A stretch of DNA of 37,576 nt from Allomuricauda sp. TMED12 (GTDB taxonomy: Bacteria > Bacteroidota > Bacteroidia > Flavobacteriales > Flavobacteriaceae), in contig NHBR02000057.1 in assembly GCA_002167435.2 (NCBI GenBank), positions 1-37,576 on the forward strand, read 5' to 3'. Of the stretch, positions 8,037 to 14,631 are shown in pieces. The position numbers and the translations under genes were made by a program. The notes beneath the pieces were generated by a model. The model made no database searches. It was not told the origin of the DNA and worked only from the letters and a program-made list of their open reading frames with translations. The first letter of the stretch is position 1; each line of letters begins with the position of its first letter.

Positions 8037-8396
8037 ATGCAAAAATTGACCAATAAAGAAGAGGAAATCATGAAAATCCTCTGGGCGCTGAAAAAGGCTT
8101 TTGTAAAAGAAATACTTGAGGAAATACGGGGTGAAAAACCACATTATAACACCTTATCAACCATCGTGAGAAACTTACAGGAAAAAGGGTTTGTGGACTA
8201 TGAAGCCTTTGGGAATACCCACCGTTATTTCCCTTTGGTGAGCAAAGAAGAATACCGAAAGAAATATGTGAACTCCGCTATTGCCGATTACTATAATGAT
8301 TCGTTCAAAAGCTTGGTGTCACATTTTGCCGAGGAAGAAAAAATATCCGTTAAGGACCTAAAGGAAATCATTGATTTAATCGAAAAGAAAAAATGA
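8037..8396 (+). CDS. BlaI/MecI-family transcriptional repressor
   Basis: This 119-residue winged-helix protein has the family's opening LTNKEEEIMKILWALKKAF, the recognition-helix region HYNTLSTIVRNLQEKGFVDY near residues 36-55 and a helical C-terminal dimerisation part (DYYNDSFKSLVSHFAEE). BlaI-type repressors bind palindromes as dimers and are released when an M56 membrane protease is activated. The M56 gene follows with a four-base overlap (ATGA), so both proteins come from one mRNA. Three palindromes overlap the promoter upstream. In Flavobacteria such pairs are widespread and not tied to beta-lactam resistance; no beta-lactamase lies next to it. Confidence 0.92.
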   Translation: MQKLTNKEEEIMKILWALKKAFVKEILEEIRGEKPHYNTLSTIVRNLQEKGFVDYEAFGNTHRYFPLVSKEEYRKKYVNSAIADYYNDSFKSLVSHFAEEEKISVKDLKEIIDLIEKKK

Positions 8397-10162
8397 TGGA
8401 ACCCATATTGATGTACTTTTTACAATCTGCACTTATCGCCGGCGGATTTTTGGCGGTGTACCATATTTTTTTAAGACAAGACACCCTTTTTACCGAGAAC
8501 AGATTATTCCTTTTGTCCGGATTGGTGCTTGCTTTTACATTTCCATTGATTAAAATCCAAAGAACAATTATGGTGTCCAAGCCTGTTCTTGTTCAAACAG
8601 GGGAAAATACCATTCAAACAACCACAAATACCATCAACAATAGTATTTATAGCCTGGAGAATATATTTTTTACGCTATATATAAGTGTGTGTGTGTTTTT
8701 GTTGGTCAAATTTATCATCAGACTTATTGCATTGAAAAAGTTATCCCAAACTGCTCATGTACGAATAGAAACTCCCTTTTTGCATATGGTTACAGAAAAA
8801 CGGATATCTCCCTTTTCTTTTTTCAACTACATATTTTATAATCCAAGACTTTTTGAACCCAACGAACTGAATACAGTTTTGGAACACGAAAAGGTACATG
8901 CCCGCCAATACCACACGTTGGATATCTTACTACTGGAAATTTTAAAAATTCTTTTCTGGTTCAATCCGGTATTGTGGTTATACAAAAGTGCCATAAAGCA
9001 GAACTTGGAATATTTGGCCGACCATTATGCCATAGCAGGATCGGAAAACAAAAAATCCTACCAGTATCTTATGCTTAAACAAGCAGTGGACAAACAAGAA
9101 TATAGTCTAGTAAATTCATTTTATAATTCATTAATCAAAAAACGAATAGTCATGTTAAATCAAAATCAATCGAAAAAAATCAATGTTCTAAAAACCCTAA
9201 TGGTGGCTCCATTATTGGGATTGTTCCTTGTAAGTTTCAATATTGAAGAAACCTACCTATACCAAGATTCCGACAGTGTGGAAAGTGTAATGGACGACAA
9301 AACAGTTGAACTGACCATTGATAAAAACACATCAGATTCCGAGCTGGATAAAATCAAAAAGGATTTGGCCAAGGACGATATTGATTTCAGTTATACCACC
9401 GTAAGAAATGATGACAAAGAGATTATTTCAATCTCCCTGGATCTAAGTGGTAAAAACTCCAAGGGAGAAACCTTTAGCGGCAATTACAACTCCAATTCCG
9501 ACGGTCCTATTGATCCCATAATGGTTTTATATGATGACGAAGCCAACTTGGTTTCCTTTGGCAATGCCAAGCACAAAAAATTTCGTTTACATAAAGTGAC
9601 CGAAGGCGATGTTACCTGGAGTACTTCAGATGAAAAAGAAATCATTATTAAAGAAGTTGATGGAACCAAGATAATAACTATAAATGGCGAGGAAGTAGAT
9701 GAAAATGAGCTTCACAGCATGGATATACAACTTGATAGCAAGGATGGAGAAGAAAGTGTTTTCATAGTAAAGCGTGAGGATAACAACAAACATGTAAAGA
9801 TTGAAAAACTTGGGAGCCAAAAAGATGGGGTACATGTTATGACAATTATAGACTCTGACGACGATAAGGATGTGCAAATAAAGAAAAGTACCAATGTGAT
9901 GATCATCAAAGATTCGGATGATGATGAAGACATTGAAGTCATCAGCAGTGACGATGCAGGTTTCTTTTTTATAGATAACGATGGCAAAGGTGAGCCGCTA
10001 TACATCGTGGACGGTAAAAAGGCTAAATCCAAGGACATTAAAAAAATCTCTCCGAGTGATATTGAAAGCGTGAATGTTTTTAAGGGCGATAAAGCAATCG
10101 AGAAGTACGGAAAAAAAGCTGAAAATGGGGTTGTTGAGATAACTACCAAGAACAATAAATAA
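8393..10162 (+). CDS. M56 (BlaR1-like) membrane metallopeptidase with C-terminal TonB-plug-like domain
   Basis: A sensor protease of 589 residues. Membrane segments lie near 5-26, 37-53, 90-113, 175-198 and 263-283. The zinc site is H164-E-K-V-H168 with the third ligand in E206-YLAD. After the last membrane segment comes a long, strongly acidic extracytoplasmic region (about 285-530) with KDSDDDEDIEV-type stretches in place of a penicillin-binding sensor domain. The last 55 residues (GEPLYIVDGKKAK ... DIESVNVFKG ... KYGKKAENGVVEITTK) resemble the plug domain of SusC/TonB-dependent receptors. The signal sensed is unknown. Activation would relieve BlaI repression. An intrinsic terminator follows. 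Confidence 0.88.
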   Translation: MMEPILMYFLQSALIAGGFLAVYHIFLRQDTLFTENRLFLLSGLVLAFTFPLIKIQRTIMVSKPVLVQTGENTIQTTTNTINNSIYSLENIFFTLYISVCVFLLVKFIIRLIALKKLSQTAHVRIETPFLHMVTEKRISPFSFFNYIFYNPRLFEPNELNTVLEHEKVHARQYHTLDILLLEILKILFWFNPVLWLYKSAIKQNLEYLADHYAIAGSENKKSYQYLMLKQAVDKQEYSLVNSFYNSLIKKRIVMLNQNQSKKINVLKTLMVAPLLGLFLVSFNIEETYLYQDSDSVESVMDDKTVELTIDKNTSDSELDKIKKDLAKDDIDFSYTTVRNDDKEIISISLDLSGKNSKGETFSGNYNSNSDGPIDPIMVLYDDEANLVSFGNAKHKKFRLHKVTEGDVTWSTSDEKEIIIKEVDGTKIITINGEEVDENELHSMDIQLDSKDGEESVFIVKREDNNKHVKIEKLGSQKDGVHVMTIIDSDDDKDVQIKKSTNVMIIKDSDDDEDIEVISSDDAGFFFIDNDGKGEPLYIVDGKKAKSKDIKKISPSDIESVNVFKGDKAIEKYGKKAENGVVEITTKNNK

Positions 10163-10193
10163 ATTCTGAAAAATCATTTTTTGAATAGTCCAT

Positions 10194-10225
10194 AGAACCG
10201 CCTAAAAAGGCGGTTCTTTTTTTTT
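10194..10225 (+). terminator. Terminator of the blaI-M56 operon
   Basis: AGAACCGCC (10194-10202) and GGCGGTTCT (10209-10217) form a perfect 9-base stem with a TAAAAA loop, followed by eight T. Confidence 0.92.
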
Positions 10226-10657
10226 GCTACCAAACGCAAAGGCGAAAATTCACCCTTTTTCAAACGAATCCTCCCTTGGTTTTCAAAAAAGACCTCAAAA
10301 GAGCCCTACAATTCTAACATTTTTGTATGCTTAAATCAATTTAACATTACATTCTGTTAATCTCAACAAGGGGAATGGTTACAGTTATAGAAGCTAACTG
10401 TTTATAAGAATACAATCTCGTATGCAATTACATAGATTTTCATCTAATCGCTTGGAGCCATGACTTTTATCATTATATATTCGAAAATATAACAGTAGCA
10501 TAATTGTTTTTTTAAGCTTCAAACCAGTCAAATAATGATAGCAATCGTAAAATTTTTTATCGCAATCCTTGTTCAACTCCTAACCCTGATTTTTATTTAA
10601 AAGGAAATGGGATTATGGCAATAACACAAATCAATATAGTGTGTAAACAGCTTTGGC

Positions 10658-10665
10658 TATATTTG
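10658..10665 (+). promoter_or_regulatory. -7 box before the 47-residue gene
   Basis: TATATTTG matches TAnnTTTG and stands 19 bases before the ATG at 10685. No clear TTG is present at -33. Confidence 0.4.
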
Positions 10666-10684
10666 CCCAAACCAACACATTGAT

Positions 10685-10828
10685 ATGTTTTACAAGATTT
10701 TGGCAAAAATCAACAAAGCCCAACTCCCCTCTTATACCAAAAAAGGGTTGGATCTCTCTCAGGCATCCAAATTGCAACTAGCTATAATTGGTTGGAGATA
10801 TTTTGTCACCAAAAAAGCATTGGATTAG
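10685..10828 (+). CDS. Small basic protein, 47 residues, unknown function
   Basis: An ATG frame of 47 codons ends in TAG at 10828, overlapping the convergent apt stop by four bases. The product begins MFYKILAKINKAQLPSYTKK, is Lys-rich, has a hydrophobic patch KLQLAIIGWRYFVT near residues 29-42 and ends KKALD. Codon use is like that of the neighbours and a -7 box lies 19 bases upstream. The sequence resembles a family of about 45-residue proteins common in Flavobacteriia, which I cannot name with certainty or give a function. The length makes it easy for gene callers to miss. Confidence 0.7.
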   Translation: MFYKILAKINKAQLPSYTKKGLDLSQASKLQLAIIGWRYFVTKKALD

Positions 10829-11337
10829 TATTGAAGAAGTACCCCCTTATCGTAGCCATTGATTTTTTCGGCACCTTTTAAAAAAGTAAGTTCAATCAAA
10901 AAGTTGCATTGGACCACTTCGCCCCCCAGTTTTTCTACCAATTTACAAACTGCTTGAGCTGTACCCCCAGTAGCCAAAACATCATCGTGTATTAGAACCT
11001 TGTCTCCTTTTTCGATGGCATCCGAATGGATTTCAAGAGTTCCTGTGCCATACTCCAAATCATAGGATTCAGAAACTGTATGGAAGGGCAGTTTTCCAGA
11101 TTTACGAACGGTTATAAAACCGGCTCCTAATTTTTCGGCCAACATGGGGGCGAAAATAAAGCCCCTACTATCCACCCCTACAACTTTATCAATTTTCATT
11201 TTAGCAGTTAAACCCAACAATGCTTGGCCTGCTTTTTGGAAGGCTTTTGGGTCTTTTAACAAAGGGGTAATGTCTTTAAAAACAACGCCTGGCTTGGGGA
11301 AGTCCTCAATATCACGAATGTAGGGTGCAAAATCCAT
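10825..11337 (-). CDS. apt: Adenine phosphoribosyltransferase
   Basis: Purine salvage enzyme converting adenine and PRPP to AMP in the cytoplasm. The 170-residue length is standard. It has the APRT start YIRDIEDFPKPGVVFKDITP (residues 6-25), the VGVDSRGFIFAP segment near 53-64 and the PRPP loop VLIHDDVLATGGTA (114-127). It is a single gene on the minus strand, convergent with the 47-residue gene and divergent from the tRNA. Confidence 0.96.
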   Translation of the reverse strand: MDFAPYIRDIEDFPKPGVVFKDITPLLKDPKAFQKAGQALLGLTAKMKIDKVVGVDSRGFIFAPMLAEKLGAGFITVRKSGKLPFHTVSESYDLEYGTGTLEIHSDAIEKGDKVLIHDDVLATGGTAQAVCKLVEKLGGEVVQCNFLIELTFLKGAEKINGYDKGVLLQY

Positions 11338-11356
11338 TTTTTTATATGCTAGGGTT

Positions 11357-11386
11357 TTGTGGTAAAGTTAAAAAGAAATATATTTG
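11357..11386 (+). promoter_or_regulatory. Promoter of tRNA-Arg
   Basis: TTG (11357-11359) and TATATTTG (11379-11386) are separated by 19 bases, a close match to the Bacteroidota promoter, with a start expected a few bases before the tRNA at 11400. Confidence 0.7.
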
Positions 11387-11399
11387 CAGCCCTTAAAAA

Positions 11400-11473
11400 G
11401 GCCGCGTGGCGCAACTGAATAGCGCATCTGATTACGGCTCAGAAGGTTGCAGGTTTGAATCCTGCCGCGGTCA
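11400..11473 (+). tRNA. tRNA-Arg (anticodon ACG)
   Basis: The 74 bases fold as a complete cloverleaf. The acceptor stem is GGCCGCG with CGCGGTC (one G-U pair) and discriminator A. The D stem is GCGC/GCGC. The anticodon stem is TCTGA/TCAGA with loop TTACGGC, giving ACG. The T stem is GCAGG/CCTGC with loop TTTGAAT. CCA is not encoded. Its 3' end recurs at 11571 and 25268, which marks it as an integration target. Confidence 0.96.
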
Positions 11474-11474
11474 C
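11456..11474 (+). repeat. tRNA-Arg 3' end: attachment-site copy A
   Basis: The last bases of the tRNA (TTGAATCCTGCCGCGGTCAC) form the parent copy of a direct repeat also found at 11571-11587 and 25268-25284. The bases after it differ from those after the other two copies. Confidence 0.7.
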
Positions 11475-11493
11475 GAATAAATAGTTCAATAAG

Positions 11494-11527
11494 AAAAAAC
11501 GCCAAGCTTGCTTGAGCGTTTTTTTGT
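11494..11527 (+). terminator. Terminator after tRNA-Arg
   Basis: AAAAAACGC-CAAGC and GCTTG-A-GCGTTTTTTT form a stem with one bulged A and a T run, 20 bases after the tRNA. Confidence 0.75.
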
Positions 11528-11570
11528 TTGGACTATTTTCAAAGTGGAGCTTTGTCAGGAAAGCAAAGTC

Positions 11571-11619
11571 AATCCTGCCGCGGTCACTGGGCAGCAATGC
11601 CAAACAAACGGAAAACCTT
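11571..11619 (+). repeat. Direct repeat copy B: tRNA-Arg 3' end plus flank
   Basis: AATCCTGCCGCGGTCAC (11571-11587) repeats the tRNA 3' end exactly. The next 32 bases are also shared with copy C: by eye, 41 of 49 bases agree between 11571-11619 and 25269-25317. Each copy runs into a terminator hairpin. This is the pattern of an attachment site left by integration. Confidence 0.75.
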
Positions 11620-11655
11620 ACAGAATCTATAACTGTAAGGTTTTCAGCATTTTTA
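11612..11655 (+). terminator. Terminator hairpin after repeat copy B
   Basis: AAAACCTTACAG (11612-11623) pairs perfectly with CTGTAAGGTTTT (11633-11644), followed by a T-rich run after a few bases. A related hairpin follows copy C. Confidence 0.75.
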
Positions 11656-11800
11656 GGGATACATTTAATTTGTTTTGATTTCATATCAATCGGTAACAAA
11701 TCGGTCAACAAAATCAAATCGTCAACACTGTTGACCGAATGAAACTTTAAAATATTGAAACATAGTTGATTTGACTTTCATCTTAACGTTTAATCCTAAG

Positions 11801-12090
11801 ATGACAACTATGAATACATCACACACCTTTTCAATTCTATTCTGGATCAACAAATCACGAGCTATTAATGATAAAGCGGAAATCTTTGTTAGAGTAACCG
11901 TAAATGGTAAAAGAGCCAATATTGGTATTAAGAGAAAGATCAACATTGATCTTTGGAACAACCAAAACAAAAAGTCAAAGGAAAAACAAAAGAGTCACAA
12001 GGAATCAATCGATATTTAAATCTAATTGAAGCTAGATTATTGAATATTTACCAATATTTAAAATACAAGGGAGAACTACAAGTTTATTTG
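11801..12090 (+). pseudogene. Tyrosine integrase remnant (N-terminal part, frameshifted)
   Basis: From ATG 11801 (or 11810) the frame gives the arm-DNA-binding domain of Bacteroidota tyrosine recombinases: HTFSILFWINKSRAINDKAE then VRVTVNGKRANIGIKRKI. That frame ends at 12019. The homologous continuation KGKTKESQGINRYLNLIEAR then LLNIYQYLKYKGELQ is in another frame, so a frameshift lies in the A-rich stretch near 11964-11980. Similarity ends near 12081, so the core-binding and catalytic domains (about 300 residues with the R-H-R-Y residues) are missing. It is a dead integrase beside its tRNA target and direct repeats. Confidence 0.85.
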
Positions 12091-12204
12091 AACTTTATAC
12101 ACTATAATTATTTATCGTCATTGTACTGCCTACATTTTTCCATTTCTATTATTTCGTCAATAAATTCATTGACATTCAATTTTTTTAACTGCGCATACAC
12201 TTTT

Positions 12205-13068
12205 TTATTCTGATTTGCTTTTAGCAATAATTAATTCTTCTATTTCTTTAAAATCTGTTGCATCTGGTACGTGTTTAGAACCTTCCAGCAAAACAATCTC
12301 TTCTAAAGAAGGAAATAGTTGCTTTGCTCGTTTTATCATCTTTTTGCCCGGAAACATGATGTCTTTTTCAGCAGCGAAAATAGTGATGGGTGTTTTTATA
12401 TTTTTCCCTGATTTTTTAGACATTATTGGTAGCGGTGAAAAATCCATATTGCAGTTTTGAAATACCGTTGACATGAAGACCAATGCAAAACCATCATATT
12501 CGGAAAAAAGGACATCCATTACTTTTTTAATGTATGCCCTATTATTTGTTTTAATGAATTTTTTCAATGGAATAAACATTTTCCATAAGTTCAGAATTGG
12601 GTTGCCATTTACGATATAAACCGGTGCAATTAAGAATACTTGTTTAATAGGCGTTTCGTTATACTCCAATGCTTTTAAACTAATTAAACCTCCAAAGGAA
12701 AAGCCGACCAAGGTCACTTCTTTCAATCTTAGTTTTATAATGAGCTCCAAAAGCCATTTTCCATAATCCAAAGATTTCATTTCTAATCTGTTCTCAGCAC
12801 TTTTATTGGGTTGTGCCAGGACATCAACCGCATAAACACAATATTGTGATGCTAAATTGGGAAAGGACTCAAGAATCTGAGGTGCGCAGCCTCCTGTACC
12901 ATGTATTAATACAAGTGGTGGTAAGTTGGTATCACCCACACATAGAACGTTGGTCTTGCCAAACTTGGTGTCTACTAATTTTTCAGAATGATTAACATTA
13001 AGTTCTTGAAGTTTTCGATTGTAGAGACTTAATATTTTTGATTTTCCTTCTTGTGATTTAAAAAACAT
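12205..13068 (-). CDS. Alpha/beta hydrolase
   Basis: A cytoplasmic alpha/beta-fold hydrolase of 287 residues. It has the oxyanion strand LVLIHGTGG, the nucleophile elbow VGFSFGG, the acid in IFAAEKDIMFPG and the catalytic His in EGSKHVPDA. The substrate is unknown. The open frame continues upstream to a GTG at 13107, but that extension lies in a REP-like palindromic repeat, so the ATG at 13068 (MFFKSQEGKSKILSLY) is the better start. It is the first cargo gene after the integrase remnant and is transcribed toward it. Confidence 0.85.
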   Translation of the reverse strand: MFFKSQEGKSKILSLYNRKLQELNVNHSEKLVDTKFGKTNVLCVGDTNLPPLVLIHGTGGCAPQILESFPNLASQYCVYAVDVLAQPNKSAENRLEMKSLDYGKWLLELIIKLRLKEVTLVGFSFGGLISLKALEYNETPIKQVFLIAPVYIVNGNPILNLWKMFIPLKKFIKTNNRAYIKKVMDVLFSEYDGFALVFMSTVFQNCNMDFSPLPIMSKKSGKNIKTPITIFAAEKDIMFPGKKMIKRAKQLFPSLEEIVLLEGSKHVPDATDFKEIEELIIAKSKSE

Positions 13069-13086
13069 TTCTTGTTCGTTTTTTGA

Positions 13087-13110
13087 TGCTTCGATTACGC
13101 TCAGCACGAG
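13087..13110 (-). repeat. REP-like intergenic repeat
   Basis: On the minus strand the bases read GTGCTGAGCGTAATCGAAGC. This is very like the CTGAGCG...TCGAAG repeat that I recall as scattered through many Flavobacteriaceae genomes. It lies just before the alpha/beta hydrolase ATG and creates a false GTG start. Only one copy is seen in this window, so the call rests on recall of the family. Confidence 0.4.
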
Positions 13111-13293
13111 TTGATGATTTATGGATTGATGATAACAAAGGGTTATGTTTGAACTTTAAAACTTCGTGTTTAGAAACTAGAACTCATGTAAATAACTCAT
13201 TGTTCCTCCCTTCCTGATTTTGCCAATTTAAATTCTTTTGTTTCCTTTATTTGCTCATCGTGATTCCATTCAAAATTGAACCTATATTAAAGT

Positions 13294-13896
13294 TTATAAC
13301 CAGCTAAACCCTAACCCTACATTAAAGATAACTGCATCTCTATGCGTATCACCTTCTAAAGAAGCACGACCAAGAACCAGTTTAGACTGCACATTAAGTG
13401 CGAAGTTTTTCTTTTTATAAATTTCGTAACCGGTACTTGCCATAACCGCACAACCAAAGTTCCAATCATCATTTATGTCATCTTTAATATCATAAAGTGC
13501 CGGCGAATCTATGGCTAAACCAATTCCTCCGTGAATCCACCATCTATCTTTTACCCAATATTGTACAGATGGAATAAAACCGCCAAAGTTCCTGTCATTG
13601 TCCTGAAATTCGTAAATATTTCCTGGCATCGAGGCGGTAATAGCGAGATGTTCATTTAGCATGTAGCCAAACTTTAGATCTGGAAAAACGAAAGTTCCTT
13701 GAGATTTGTCGAAGGTTTGAATACCTGCGCTATCTTCTATACTGATAATACCTCCACCTACTACGAATTCGAAGATAAAACCATCCCTTTGTGAGGTTGT
13801 TTCAGAATTTGTGTTTTGTGCATATGTTGTGCTTGATACTAATGCAAAGAATACACAAGCCATTCTTAATAAAATTTGTTTTTTGATTGTTTTCAT
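13294..13896 (-). CDS. Secreted outer-membrane beta-barrel-like protein
   Basis: A 200-residue protein from ATG 13896 (an ATG five codons earlier is also possible). It has a signal peptide ending near SSTTYAQ. The mature part alternates polar and hydrophobic residues in short strands (FIFEFVVGGGIISI, LKFGYMLNEHLAITASM, SVQYWVKDRWWIHGGIGLAI, FALNVQSKLVLG) and ends in a strand VIFNVGLGFSWL, as in small 8-stranded barrels. No family name is recognised. It stands alone, 64 bases after a propeller fragment on the same strand. Confidence 0.7.
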   Translation of the reverse strand: MKTIKKQILLRMACVFFALVSSTTYAQNTNSETTSQRDGFIFEFVVGGGIISIEDSAGIQTFDKSQGTFVFPDLKFGYMLNEHLAITASMPGNIYEFQDNDRNFGGFIPSVQYWVKDRWWIHGGIGLAIDSPALYDIKDDINDDWNFGCAVMASTGYEIYKKKNFALNVQSKLVLGRASLEGDTHRDAVIFNVGLGFSWL

Positions 13897-13959
13897 TTTA
13901 GTTGATATCATGATTGTTCGTTTTTTGATTAATGATTTATTGATTGATGAATTCTATTT

Positions 13960-14529
13960 TTAATGTGTTGATTTAATGTTTTGATGACGATTTTCAAGTG
14001 AAAAAATAACTTTTACATCCACCCAAAAAATATCCGCTTTGTCAACTCCATAAGACCTGTGAAAGAAAAAGTACTTTCCGTCTGGTGATATACTCCCGTA
14101 AGCATCCTCGAATTCCGTATTGATCTTATCACCCAAATTGATTGCGGGACCCCAGGAATTATCTTTTTGACGAAATGATATATACAAATCAGCATCTCCA
14201 TAACCACTTTCTCTCTGATCATCCCATATGATGTAAGATTCATCTGGTGCAATAAAAAGATGCGCATTCCATTTACCAACATCAATGTTTAACGTTTTAG
14301 GTTCTTCGTGTACTCCCTCAACTAAACGCGAATACCGTAACGGACCATCTTTACTTGCTTCATCAAAATAATAGGTTCCGTTTGATGCTACGGTAAGTCT
14401 CATAATCGGAAATGTATCAAAAGGGGCTCCAAGAGGTTTTACGGCTGACCAGCCTGTGGGGTCTTTTGTTCTATAGTTTCTTCCCAAATAATCATTGAAA
14501 TACTTTGGAAGACTTCGGTTTTTTATCAA
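13960..14529 (-). pseudogene. Truncated PD40/TolB-like beta-propeller protein
   Basis: About 189 codons encode WD40-like PD40 repeats: MRLTVASNGTYYFDEASKDG, HLFIAPDESYIIWDDQRESG with DADLYISFRQKDNSWGPAI, and YGSISPDGKYFFFH then ADIFWVDV. Relatives are normally secreted and about 300 residues long. Here no ATG precedes the first repeat: the frame opens at a TTG (14529) two codons after a stop, and no signal peptide is encoded. The first part of the gene is missing, and only 102 bases separate it from the amidohydrolase. It is therefore likely a 5'-truncated remnant. A short intracellular version starting at TTG is less likely. Confidence 0.65.
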
Positions 14530-14631
14530 TCTTTATTTATTCTAACTCGTTTCTTAATTTCAGAATTTTCAAATAGTTCCTTGCTTCATTTATTCATGAT
14601 CCCTACATCTATTTAAGGTTCTTCTGAATAA

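Larger units (their letters stand above)
10163..10684. other. 522-base gene-poor stretch
   Basis: Apart from the terminator at 10194, no convincing gene is seen. It holds a 7+7 base inverted repeat (ACAGTTA/TAACTGT, 10381-10401), a 21-codon hydrophobic open frame at 10535-10600 (MIAIVKFFIAILVQLLTLIFI) without a recognisable promoter, and a TATATTTG box at 10658-10665 that belongs to the small gene at 10685. Confidence 0.5.
11474..11800. other. Non-coding stretch between tRNA and integrase remnant
   Basis: The 327 bases hold two terminators (11494 and 11612) and attachment-like copy B (11571). Open frames crossing it are translations of the tRNA tail and hairpins, not genes. Confidence 0.6.

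Noticed and set aside
9712..10155. Minus-strand Ser-rich frame of 147 codons
   Set aside because: It is the mirror of the Asp-rich part of the M56 gene and has no support.
10381..10401. Inverted repeat ACAGTTA/TAACTGT
   Set aside because: No T run, promoter or gene next to it, so no role can be supported.
10535..10600. 21-codon hydrophobic frame, like a small toxin or membrane peptide
   Set aside because: No promoter, antitoxin-like antisense or conservation evidence; such frames arise by chance in AT-rich DNA.
11439..11717. Minus-strand frame of 92 codons ending VTAAGFKPATF
   Set aside because: Its end is the antisense of the tRNA-Arg; frames with this kind of ending are classic tRNA shadows, and the rest crosses two terminators and the repeat.
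11512..11742. Plus-strand frame of 76 codons over repeat copy B
   Set aside because: It reads through a terminator, the tRNA-tail repeat and a second hairpin and has no domain.
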